NCBI GenBank assembly: GCA_947247005.1 | Contig: OX365955.1 | Coordinates: 41,767,822-41,831,821 of the forward strand | Length of the DNA stretch: 64,000 nt | Direction: 5' to 3' | Origin: Spisula solida | Lineage: Eukaryota > Mollusca > Bivalvia > Venerida > Mactridae | Part shown: piece after piece, positions 48,451 through 58,882 of the stretch | How positions within the stretch are numbered: the stretch's first letter is position 1 | Layout of the letters: each line of letters opens with the position of its first letter | Notes under the pieces: generated by a model | Database searches by the model: none | What the model was told of the DNA's origin: nothing | The model's input: only the letters and a program-made list of their open reading frames with translations | Made by a program: the position numbers and the translations under genes

Positions 48451-51357
48451 CCAATCAAGTGTCCAATGCTTCGCCTGTCTGTCCAATCAGGTGTCCAAGG
48501 CTTCACTTATCTGTCCAATCAGGTGTCCAATGCTTCACCTATCTGTCCAATCAGGTGTCCAATGCTTCACCTGTCTGTCCAATTAGGTGTCCAATGTTTC
48601 ACCTATCTGTCCAACCAGGTGTCCAATGCTTCATCTATCTGTCCAATCAGATGGCCAATGCTTCACCTGTCTGTCCAATCAGGTGTCCAATGATTCACCT
48701 ATCTGTCCAATCAGGTATCGAAGACTTCACCTATCCGTCAAATCAGGTGTCCAATGCTTCACCTGGCTGTCCAATCAGGTGTCCAAGGCTTCACAGGTAT
48801 GTCCAATCAGGTGTTCAAGACTTTACATGTTAGTCCAATCAGGTGTCCAATACTTCACCTATCAGTCCAATCAGGTGTCCAAGACTTCACCTGTCTGTCC
48901 AATCAGGTGTTCAAGACTTCACATGTATGTCCAATCAGGTGTTCAAGACTTCACATGTTAGTCCAATCAGGTGTCCAATACTTCACCTATCAGTCCAATC
49001 AGGTGTCCAAGGCTTCACCTGTCTGTCCAATCAGGTGTTCAAGACTTCACATGTATGTCCAATCAGGTGTTCAAGACTTCACATGTATGTCCAATCAGGT
49101 GTTCAAGACTTCACATGTATGTCCAATCAGGTGTTCAAGACTTCACATGTATGTCCAATCAGGTGTCCAAGGATTCACATGTATGTCCAATCAGGTGTCC
49201 AATACTTCACCTATCTGTCCAACCAGGTGTCCAATGCTTCATCTATCTGTCCAATCAGGTGTCCAATGCTTCACCTATCTGTCCAATCAGGTGTCCAAGG
49301 CTTCACCTGGCTGTCCAATCAGGTGTCAAATGCTTCACCTGTCTGTCCAATCAGGTGTCCAAGACTTCACCTATCCGTCAAATCAGGTGTCCAATGCTTC
49401 ACCTGGCTGTCCAATCAGGTGCCCAAGGCTTCACACGTCTGTCCAATCAGGTGTCCAATGCTTCACATGTATGTCCAATCAGATGTTCAAGACTTTACAT
49501 GTAAGTCCAATCAGGTGTCCAAGACTTCACCTATCCGTCCAATCAGGTGTCCAAGGCTTCACCTGTCTGTCCAATCAGGTGTTCAAGACTTCACATGTAT
49601 GTCCAATCAGGTGTTCAAGACTTCACATGTATGTCCAATCAGGTGTTCAAGACTTCACATGTATGTCCAATCAGGTGTTCAAGACTTCACATGTATGTCC
49701 AATCAGGTGTCCAAGGCTTCACATGTATGTCCAATCAGGTGTCCAATACTTCACCTATCTGTCCAACCAGGTGTCCAATGCTTCACCTATCTGGCCAATC
49801 AGGTGTCCAATGCTTCACCTATCTGTCCAATCAGGTGTCCAAGGCTTCACCTGGCTGTCCAATCAGGTGTCCAATGCTTCACCTGTCTGTCCAATCAGGT
49901 GTCCAAGACTTCACCTATCCGTCAAACCAGGTGTCCAATGCTTCACCTGGCTGTCCAATCAGGTGTCCAAGGCTTCACATGTCTGTCCAATCAGGTGTCC
50001 AATGCTTCACATGTATGTCCAATCAGATGTTCAAGACCTTACATGTAAGTCCAATCAGGTGTCCAAGACTTCACCTATCCGTCCAATCAGGTGTCCAAGG
50101 CTTCACCTGTCTGTACAATCAGGTGTTCAAGACTTCACATGTATGTCCAATCAGGTGTTCAAGACTTCACATGTATGTCCAATCAGGTGTTCAAGACTGC
50201 ACATGTATGTCCAATCAGGTGTTCAAGACTTCACATGTATGTCCAATCAGGTGTCCAAGGATTCACATGTATGTCCAATCAGGTGTCCAAGACTTCACCT
50301 ATCTGTCCAACCAGGTGTCCAATGCTTCACCTATCTGTCCAATCAGGTGTCCAATGCTTCACCTGTCTGTCCAATCAGGTGTCCAATACTTCACCTATCT
50401 GTCCAATCAGGTGTCCAAGGCTTCACGTGAACTGTCTGTCCAATCAGGTGTCCAATGCTTCACCTGTCTGTCCAATCAGGTGTCCAAGACTTCAACTGTC
50501 TGTCCAATCAGGTCTCCAATGCTTCACCTGTCTGTCCAATCAGGTCTCCAAGGCTTCACATGTATGTCCAATTAGGTCTCCAAGGCTTCACATTTAGGTC
50601 CAATCAGGTGTCCAAGGCTTCATATGTTTGTCCAATCAGGTGTCCAAGACTTCACCTATCCGTCTAAACAGGTGTCCAAGGCTTCACCTGTCTGTCCAAT
50701 CAGGTGTTCAAGACTTCACATGTTTGTCCAATCAGGTGTCCAAGACTTCACCTATCCGTCTAATCAGGTGTCCAAGGCTTCACATGTATGTCCAATCAGG
50801 TGTCCGAGACTTCACCTATCCGTCCAATCAGGTGTCCAAGGCTTCACCTGTCTGTCCAATCAGGTGTCCAATGATTCACCTATCTGTCCAATCAGGTATC
50901 CAAGGCTTCACCTGTCTGTCCAATCATGCGTCCAAGGCTTCACCTGTCTGTCCAATCAAGTGTCCAATACTTCGCCTGTTTGTCCTATCAGGAGTCCAAG
51001 GCTTCACCTATCCGCCCAATCATGTGTTCAAGACTTCACATGTTTGTCTAATAAGGTGTGCAAGACTTCACCTGTCTGTCTAATCAGGTGTGCAAGACTT
51101 CGCCTGTTTGTCCAATCAGGAGTCCAAGGCTTCACCTGTCTGTCCAATCAGGTGTTCAAGACTTCACCTGTTTGTCCAATCAGGAGTCCAAGGCTTCACC
51201 TATCCGTCCAATCAGGTGTTAAAGACTTCACATGTTTGTCCAATCAGGTGTCCAATACTTAGCCTGTCTATCCAAGCAGGTGCTCAAGACTTCACATGTT
51301 TGTCCAATCAGGTGTCTAAGACTTCACCTATCCGTCCTACCAGGAGTCCACCAATCA
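48451..51357 (+). repeat. 32-bp minisatellite array, about 90 copies
   Basis: The unit GTCCAATCAGGTGTCCAATG, continued by CTTCACCTATCT, recurs every 32 bp. Subtypes have TTCAAGACTTCACATGTAT or CCAAGGCTTCACCTG. Higher-order duplication is visible: a block from about 48840 to 49500 is closely repeated from about 49500 to 50050 and again after 50050. No unit contains a stop in any forward frame, so frames of up to 558 codons arise with a 32-residue period. The array ends about 60 bp upstream of the Trunk-like exon acceptor. Confidence 0.95.
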
Positions 51358-51419
51358 TTGGTTATTATCTAAGAACATTCAAGAGTTTACATAAATCACG
51401 TGTGATATTTTTATTACAG

Positions 51420-51932
51420 AGGGTGCTGATTCTGTCACTGGTAACTGTTGCATTTAGCTTGGTTGAGAATGCTTCTATCGAAAACAATAGCACACGGTAT
51501 AAACAGAGGCTTCTGGACGAATTAAAACAAATGATGACAGTTAATATTGATAAGCTATACACTTACAACAAATCAAACGATACAGCACTCGGTGCAGCAT
51601 TGGAACACAATCAAACAGATAAACTCTCGAATGAAAAACGATCAAATTACGAACTGCAACGGCGATGGATTTGCAATACTGAAACGAGATGGAAAGAATT
51701 GACGGAAGACTATCACCCGAGGTTTCTGCAGGAAATTGTCTGTGCTCAGACAAGCTGTGTTCGTGGATATTTTAATTGCCAGCCTTATACCTACCCTGTT
51801 CGCGTGTTGTCAAGGCGTAGCGACACTGAAGAACTGGATATGGCCATACCAAGGGTATTACGTCACGAATGGACATTTTCCACTATCGACATTGCTGTCG
51901 GGTGCGAGTGTGGTAACCAACACTTGAAGTAA
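51420..51932 (+). CDS. Trunk/PTTH-like secreted cystine-knot factor, last exon (5' partial)
   Basis: The 170-residue exon opens after TTTTATTACAG with a hydrophobic run (VLILSLVTVAFSLV) that looks like a signal-peptide core. A propeptide with N-glycosylation sequons (NAS, NST, NDT, NQT) follows, with dibasic sites NEKR and LQRR before the C-terminal domain. That domain reads WICN...WKELTEDYHPRFLQEIVC, SCVRGYFNC, YPVRVLSRR, AIPRVLRHEWTFS and IDIAVGCEC, with six cysteines at exon residues 85, 108, 113, 120, 162 and 164. The order PRF..E..C, C...Y.C, (V/I)L.RR, (A/E)IP..L...W and (V/A).C.C matches Trunk and PTTH, insect ligands of the receptor tyrosine kinase Torso and relatives of noggin. No suitable in-frame initiator Met was found outside the satellite, so an upstream exon is missing from the model. 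Stop TAA at 51930-51932. A divergent IL-17-type knot is the main alternative, less likely. Confidence 0.8.
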   Translation, partial: RVLILSLVTVAFSLVENASIENNSTRYKQRLLDELKQMMTVNIDKLYTYNKSNDTALGAALEHNQTDKLSNEKRSNYELQRRWICNTETRWKELTEDYHPRFLQEIVCAQTSCVRGYFNCQPYTYPVRVLSRRSDTEELDMAIPRVLRHEWTFSTIDIAVGCECGNQHLK

Positions 51933-52061
51933 ACATATCAACCAACACTTGAAGCAACCATACCATGGAAAATCCGAGAAAATTATTTATTAAGACGAAT
52001 CATCTATCGATATCAAGGATATCCTGGATTTCTCTTTTCTTTTTGCAAACTAGGAATATTG

Positions 52062-52067
52062 AATAAA
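52062..52067 (+). terminator. polyadenylation signal of the Trunk-like gene
   Basis: A canonical AATAAA lies 130 nt after the stop codon of the Trunk-like exon, in AT-rich sequence. The position is usual for a short 3' UTR. The cleavage site was not assigned. Confidence 0.55.
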
Positions 52068-53408
52068 ATATATTCTAAAAGTGGAATGTATATTTAACAT
52101 GTCGGTGCCCTTACGGCGGTCCCCCTATTATTTGTTTTATTTCTGGTTGGACATTCATGATTTTTATATCATATTAAAGCTGACACTCTGCAGTTTTATT
52201 ATATGTAATTTATTATTGAAATTCATATTTTTTCATATACATACACACGTTTAAACATTGGTGAAATTTTAGGTTTCGGGAGGCGTAAGTCTCTCAATAC
52301 GATCATTGCCCATTTCTTAATGCAACCTGAACCGCCTAAACAATGTGAATCCGCATTCAAGTAGTTCCAGAAACTGTCAACATTCCCAATACTGCTACAT
52401 ATGATTCTCCAAATTTTGAACTGATTTAGTTCAATCAGCAACATTTGTTTATTCTAAGATCAATAATTATTGTGAAACTGTTCTTTAAATCAATATTTTT
52501 ACAGATAATCACTCCGTCGGGGCGATATCGAACTTGTTTCATAATATGAAAATGACGTGTTCATCGAATGTCCCGGCTGTATAGCTGTTTTAAGAAACTT
52601 CCGACCAGGGTCACCAAAGTACTGTTATGCAATCATATGGCGTGGCTATACTAGCCGCTTTCTAAAGATGTCTCACGCTGTGAGAGAAGTGATTACAAGC
52701 CGGTACTGTAGAATCTGATAAATAGGCGCGTAGTATTATTTTAAAGCTACTTTTGATATACGCATTCAAATCATGTATTCATTAATATGCCCCTTTTTAC
52801 AATTATTTAGATACTCAACGTGCATATGCAGGCACATATGCCTATTTTGACATTCAAGATAAGATCGGAAGTTAGAAAACGAACATTAAACGTGTTAAGT
52901 GGGTTTAAGCTTTAGTTGCAGCAACCAGATCGCCTCTAATCAGCACTCTCAGTGCTTTGATTTATATTTGTTTATGAATGCAAATTCTAAATATTAATGA
53001 ACTTCTAAACTCATTTGATACTATGTTTTTTTACCCTCATTGAGTATTTAAATACATCGCGTACCATCTTTTAACTTAATATTTCAATTTCGTGATTAGT
53101 CTGTCCGTTTAATGGTTGATGAGCATTGGTTAGTATTTGCTTTCAATGGATTATGGAGTTTTTTTCAGTGAAACTAACAGTGACAATAACAGTGAAATTA
53201 CCACTTTGTTATTTTCACTGTTTTAGAAGCTGGTTCCAGTACCATGCACGAAAAGAAACGTAATGTCAACGGCACCGGGCTTTAAACTATGCGTTACGTC
53301 ATCGTGACGTCATAATTCTCACATCGTGACGTTCCAATTTCAACGTGATTTTTTCCAATTAAGCCAATTACGGCTCATATTTAAGGAAATTGAGGCATAT
53401 AGTAAACA

Positions 53409-53555
53409 GAAAATTTGTTGATTTATGGTGTAAGATCAATTTTATTTCACTCGTGATCATAGAAAATTACACTATCTTTATTGATTTTCTGTGATCACTC
53501 AGTGAAATAAAATTCAATCTTACACCAAAATCAACAAATATCCTCTATTAAAACA
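53409..53555. repeat. 147-bp hairpin
   Basis: TTTGTTGATTTATGGTGTAAG, ATTTTATTTCACT and GTGATCATAGAAAAT are mirrored by ATTTTCTGTGATCAC, AGTGAAATAAAAT and CTTACACCAAAATCAACAAA (motifs quoted in parts). It lies inside the larger inverted repeat, flanked by CGTGACG-type motifs. Confidence 0.75.
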
Positions 53556-54159
53556 GCAACTCCGTGTATAATGTGACGTCCGTACACGGTATCGTGACGT
53601 TTGGCGCCATTTCTGTGTGGTGACGCCGTTTGTCCAATCGTGAAAGCTCAGTCAATTCCGTTTGTCTCCGGTAAATATATTGCAATGCATAAAGACCAAT
53701 GTGATCAGAATGGACTAAATTTATGTCATAAGCGTTGAATCTACTGACCGCGACTCATTGAAGGTAACCAACCAGTGTAGGCCTGCTCTAATTTATTGAA
53801 TTACCTATGTGATAAATTATTTTTCAGCGTGAGCTGCCTAGCTCGAATATTGACCTACTTTAAAAGCTAATCAAATGTTTATAAATATCTCTGTAGTGAA
53901 TGAAATACCAAAAATTGATTGAATAGAATATTGTTTTCTTTTCACAAAAGGTTATGCCCGATTTTAAATTATTGCATTTTTCTCTAGTGCTAAACTTATA
54001 TTACTATACTAGCCTGTCTCTTATACCATAATTTTAGTCGTGCAGTGTACTCTTAAGCACAAGACAATATTACAGTGTTAAACCTTTTGCGACCTCTTGT
54101 GGAGTAGCTTGCTTCACAAATACGACATCAATAAAGTCTGGGGTCCGTTGCCTAAGCAT

Positions 54160-54700
54160 AGCGCTACCGAGCGCCTTTATTCAGTTACCTCCCGTTCAAT
54201 TAAAGTCCCATTGTGCCTTAATTTACATTTTTCAAAACCCAATAACTTGGCAACCCGTCTGAAAAATTATGCATTTAGAGCACTTTAGTTGAGTCCAAAG
54301 GTGGAAAACGCCATAGATGGAAGAAAACGAAATAAAGCCTCAAGTTGGTCTGTTAACAAAATAACAAAATGTAAACAATAAATGCATAATTTAAAGTCTA
54401 AGGGAAGCAACTCTTGCAAAATTAGTATTTTGTCATCCATACATTTTACTAAATGTGATTTTGGCATACAATCTCGACAAATATAGCTGACACTTTGTCG
54501 TCAATTATAGGTCGTTTGTGAAAAACATACTAATTCTTTGTATTTAGTCTATTTACTGGGTGATCGGAAAAAAAGGTTTTGGGAGAGATAATGTGACTTT
54601 AAATATAGAAGGCATGGAAAAGCGCTACGTAGCGCTGGCTCATGTCAACGGCCTCCTGTGTTACAGGTTACTTGAAGGGCGGTCAAGCAATGTAAACAAG
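54160..54700. repeat. dispersed repeat, also near 15418-15530
   Basis: GAGCGCCTTTATTCAGTTAC, CTCCCGTTCAATTAAA and GCGCTACGTAGCGCTGGCTC echo GAGCGCATTTATTCAGTTAC, CTCCCATTCAATTAAA and GCACTACGTAGCACTCG at 15418-15520. Confidence 0.5.
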
Positions 54701-55217
54701 TTGAATATCTGTATGGTGGAACATTTTGTCATGCAGTTGAATACTAGGATGAAGCATATATAATTTGTTGTATTAAGAAGTGCAAAGTTTCATACATATG
54801 TATACAAAGTTTATTCAAAATAAATTCCACATAAATTAATATAAGATTGTTTAGGTCAAAAATGACACATGTAATGTGATGTCGATTTGAAGAATGGAAT
54901 GCGTATATCACAAGTGGCACTAAAATAATTTTAAGCCCCTATTTATCAGATTCTACAGTACGCTGGAAATCACTGACCTATAGAAATATATTATGTGTCT
55001 GGGTCAGTGCCTCGCTCTATGATTACATAATTATTCCTTCATTCATAAAAGCAATTTCATCACGTGACCCTGGCCTTTGGTTAAAATCGTATAACTTACG
55101 TTTAGTCAAAATTAACACGTCATGTGATCATATATATTACAGCAAAGATCATATAACTATTACAGTGTCTTCAAGTTGGTACTTCAGAACTTTTTCGCTT
55201 GGTGTTACCCTCTTATA

Positions 55218-55790
55218 TTCTAAATATAGCTACATCTTGAACCTCCAGTATAAATTCTAAAAATAGCTATACAGCCGGGACATTTGATGAACACGTCAGT
55301 TTCAAGTTCGAGAATCGCTGGAAAACGATATTTCGATCTGTTCAACTATTAATGTCTTATATATATATTAATGATTTATATCAATAAATGCCTTATGAAT
55401 CATTTAAATAACTTATTACGATGATTAGAAGTGTCGCCGTACAACAAGGGCTGTATTCAGTGTCAAAAGTACTATTGTTTTGATTTGGTTTTGAACTTGT
55501 AATATTCTAAATATAGCTACATCTTGAACATCCAGTATAAATTCTAAAAATAGCTATACAGCCGGGACATTTGATGAACACGTCATTTTCAAGTTCGAGA
55601 ATCGCTGGAAAACGATATTTCGATCTGTTCAACTATTTATGTCTTATATATATTAATGATTTATATCAACACATTCTTTATGCATTATTTAAATAACTTA
55701 TTTCGATGATTAGAAATGTCGCCGTACAACAAGGGCTGTATTCCGTGTCAAAAGTACTATTGTTTTGATTTGGTTTTGAACTAAAATGCG
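55218..55790 (+). repeat. 287-bp tandem duplication
   Basis: TTCTAAATATAGCTACATC starts both copies (55218 and 55505). They stay nearly identical through GCCGTACAACAAGGGCTGTA and TTTGATTTGGTTTTGAACT. Confidence 0.9.
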
Positions 55791-56420
55791 AATAATAAGT
55801 TTGTTGGAAACATGAATACCCCGATACTGAATAAATATCTTGTAAAACAAAACGCATAATTAGCAATATCGGATATCAGGTTTTATCCTATGCTTTAATT
55901 AAACTTCTTGACATCAATACATCATGTAGACAAATCCCTCCGCTCGGCCACAGGTGTGGTGGTCAAACTTTTTGCTCATCCATTTTCAAAGTTATTTTTC
56001 ATTTAATAAGCGCATCTTCAATTTTCCAGTATCCCACATAAACTGTTACTTTATATTTTATAAGTAACGGGAATCGTCTGTCATGATACATGTACAAAAA
56101 TTTACAGCTAAACAAAAACTAATTACATTCGCAAATGTATTGAAAAAAACATGTAACAATTGCAGTCTGTCATTTAACTCAACGCTGTATATCTTTTTAA
56201 AAGATATTTCTTGTTTAAACACACATAAGAATACATTTAATTCAAATAAAATTACATTGTTTTTGTTATTTTTTCACGCCACTATATCCAGCAACTTGTT
56301 GTAAAACACGGTTGTTATTGACTACACAGGCATATAATCCTGACACTTGAATGACATGTTCTGACTATACCCTAACTAACACGCTAAATGCCAAGCAATG
56401 GCACTACTAGTATATATATA

Positions 56421-56545
56421 CAGGGTGCCCAAAAAAAACGGGGACCTACCTAAAACCCTTATAACTTATATCGACATTGATTATTCATAAAAGAGACAAA
56501 ATTACGAATGTTTAAACGAGGCCCCCATTTTTGGAGGGCACCCTG
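56421..56545. mobile_element. 125-bp mariner-type MITE
   Basis: Ends CAGGGTGCCC and GGGCACCCTG are perfect 10-bp inverted repeats, flanked by TA on both sides. CAGGGTG-type ends with TA duplication are typical of Tc1/mariner elements. Confidence 0.8.
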
Positions 56546-56639
56546 TATACTAGTAAATTTTAACGACTTTGGCTAACAACCAGAATAATTATGTCGTTAG
56601 GCTTACGATCATCGTTATGTCACAGTACTATCATTGTTT

Positions 56640-56860
56640 AAGCCTAGGTCCCACTGAGGAATTCACATCGGCGATGTTCTCCCGATTTCTTCCAATTACA
56701 CCGGATTCATCACAATTCCTTCCAATATCAAAAACTGTCTCATGACTTCCCCGAAGCTTCACCTATACCACGAGAAACTTGTTCCCGGTGTCCTGATAGC
56801 TCGTTAATTGCAATCGGTAGTACATCGCCGAGGCAAACATGCTCAGTGGGACCTAGGCTT
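56640..56860. mobile_element. MITE, relative of 31308-31499
   Basis: Ends AAGCCTAGGTCCCACTGAG and CTCAGTGGGACCTAGGCTT are perfect inverted repeats. No clear target duplication. Confidence 0.8.
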
Positions 56861-56899
56861 TAACGACGATCTTAAGCCGGGTTATTTCCCCCTGAATCT

Positions 56900-56965
56900 T
56901 GTCTTTTCTCCTATAGACAAGCGCTCTAACCACTTAGCCACCGAGAAAATCAACAATCTAACCTG
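56900..56965 (-). mobile_element. tRNA-like SINE fragment
   Basis: On the minus strand, GGTGGCTAAGTGGTTAGAGC resembles the A-box and D-arm of a tRNA (Ser-like), followed by GCTTGTC. No clear B box was found, so this is a fragment or pseudogene. Confidence 0.4.
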
Positions 56966-57649
56966 GTACGTACACATGGCTAGGGCATTCATCTTTTTGA
57001 TTGCTGAAACTAGATCATTCAGGTCATTCAAGTTTTTGACAGCTGTGACTTGGGTAGTTTATTTTCTTCTTCAGATATGTGATGGGCATTGTGTCGTGTA
57101 AGTGTCAGTGTAGCAATACCACGTGACTTTTGACTACCGTTACAAGAAGATAAAAAAAGATATTATATTTCACGGAAAGCAAATACTTTTCCCCTTAGCG
57201 TGGCGAATATTTTATAGAAATCGATGAAGAAACAAAATACTTATGGCTATATTTGTGTTCCAATGTTTACAAATTTCTACTTGTAACTGTAGCCAAAAGC
57301 CACATGGTATTGCTACCCTGGGTGTGGTATGTGACGTTGTTTGTGTGTTTTATGTGCTCGGTTGGTAAAGATGAATGTTGCCTTCTCTGTCCGACTTTCT
57401 ATTATCTTTTTGGTAACAAACAACAAATACATACAACTCTGAAGCAGGCAATATGCCATACAAAGTTGCTACGCCGTCATGATCAGCAATAGAACATGAA
57501 TATTAATCAAGGACATTAATTCATAATGTATGTTACAGTTCGCCAAATACAAAATAGTACAGTACAATAATAAAAAAGTTACTAAACAATCCTGAAAACA
57601 ATCAATGAAAAATTAGCACGTACCCAGTAGATCGTACATCGTCGGTCAG

Positions 57650-58550
57650 ATGTTTACTCGTTTTTATTTGAAATGAATACACAGCAATAAGCTCGTTACG
57701 TTGGTCGCAGCACGTAGGCCGATAGTCGCAGCTCGTAGGACGTTGGTCGCAGCTCGTAGGACGTTGGTCGCAGCTCGTAGGTCGTTGGTAGCAGCTCTTA
57801 GATCGTAAGTCGCAGCCTTTAGCTCGTAGATGTTTACTTGTTGGTCGCAGCACGTAGGTCGTGAGTCGCAGCTCGTAGGCCGTTGGTCGCAGCTCTTAGC
57901 TCGTTGGTCGCAGCTCTTAGCTCGTATATGTTTACTCGTTGGTCGCAGCACGTAGGTCGTGAGTCGCAGCTCGTAGGTCGTTGGTAGCAGATCGTAGGTC
58001 GTAGGTCGTCGGTCGCAGCTCTTAGCTCGTTTATGTTTACTCGTTGGTCGCAGCACGTAGGTCGTTAGTCGAAGCTCGAAGGTCGTTGGTCGTAGCTCGT
58101 AGGTCGCAGCTCTTAGCTCGTAGTTGTTTACTCGTTGATCGCAGCACGTAGGTCGTTAGTCGCAGCTCGAATGTCATTTGTCGTAGCTCGTAGTTCGCAG
58201 CTCTTAGCTTGTAGATGTATACTCGTTGGTCGCAGCGCGTATGGTGTTAGTCGTAGGTCGTAGGTCGCAGCTCGTAGGTCGTCATTCGCAGCTCTTACCT
58301 CATAGATGTTTACTCTTTTGTCGCAGCACGTAGGTCATTAGTCACAGCTCGTAGGTCGTTGGTCGCAGCACGTAAGTCATTACCCGATCGTCGCAGCTCT
58401 TAGGACGTTGGTCGCAACTCATAGCTCGTATATGTTTACTCGTAGGTCGCAACTCGTAGGACGTTGGTCGCAGTTCATATGTCGCAACAGGTAGGTCGTC
58501 GGTTAGTCGCAGCTCTTAGGTCGTTGGGCGTAGCTTTTAGCTCGTAGATG
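57650..58550 (+). repeat. GTCGCAGCTCGTAG minisatellite with ~97-bp higher-order period
   Basis: Short words GGTCGTTGGTCGCAGCTC and GCAGCACGTAGGTCGT recur with variants throughout. The landmark ATGTTTACTCGTTGGTCGC returns at about 57832, 57928, 58028, 58125, 58217 and later, giving a higher-order period of about 91-124 bp. Open minus-strand frames across it are by-products. Confidence 0.9.
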
Positions 58551-58552
58551 TT

Positions 58553-58882
58553 TACCTACCTACCTACCTACCTACCTACCTACCTACCTACCTACCTACC
58601 TACCTACCTACCTACCTACCTACCTACCTACCTACCTACCTACCTACCTACCTACCTACCTACCTACCTACCTACCTACCTACCTACCTACCTACCTACC
58701 TACCTACCTACCTACCTACCTACCTACCTACCTACCTACCTACCTACCTACCTACCTACCTACCTACCTACCTACCTACCTACCTACCTACCTACCTACC
58801 TACCTACCTACCTACCTACCTACCTACCTACCTACCTACCTACCTACCTACCTACCTACCTACCTACCTACCTACCTACCTA
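58553..58882 (+). repeat. (CTAC)n microsatellite, about 82 units
   Basis: About 330 bp of uninterrupted CTAC tetranucleotide, directly following the GTCGCAG array. The true length is probably uncertain. Confidence 0.97.

Larger units (their letters stand above)
52550..55310. repeat. large inverted repeat enclosing 2 kb
   Basis: Left-arm blocks GACGTGTTCATCGAATGTCC, CGGCTGTATAGCTG and ACTGTAGAATCTGATAAATA (52553-52726) are mirrored on the right by TATTTATCAGATTCTACAGT (near 54942), AGCTATACAGCCGG and GACATTTGATGAACACGTC (55265-55298). The enclosed DNA has no recognised gene. It may be an old fold-back element. Confidence 0.65.

Noticed and set aside
48754..50430. Open frame of 558 codons with a 32-residue period (SNQVSKTSPVCPIRC-like)
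   Set aside because: It is a by-product of a 32-bp satellite whose unit has no stop in any forward frame; all three frames are open across the array and encode shifted versions of the same peptide.
47160..51357. CRISPR-like array of about 32-bp repeats
   Set aside because: There are no unique spacers; units are contiguous and mutually similar, and the surrounding genes are intron-containing and eukaryotic.
51420..51932. IL-17-like identity for the cystine-knot exon
   Set aside because: The PVRVL and GC.C pieces are IL-17-like, but PRFLQE..C and AIPRVL..EW with the cysteine spacing fit Trunk/PTTH better; retained as the second choice.
57253..57492. 79-codon frame with Cys and aromatic residues
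   Set aside because: No recognisable family and no neighbouring exons; probably chance.
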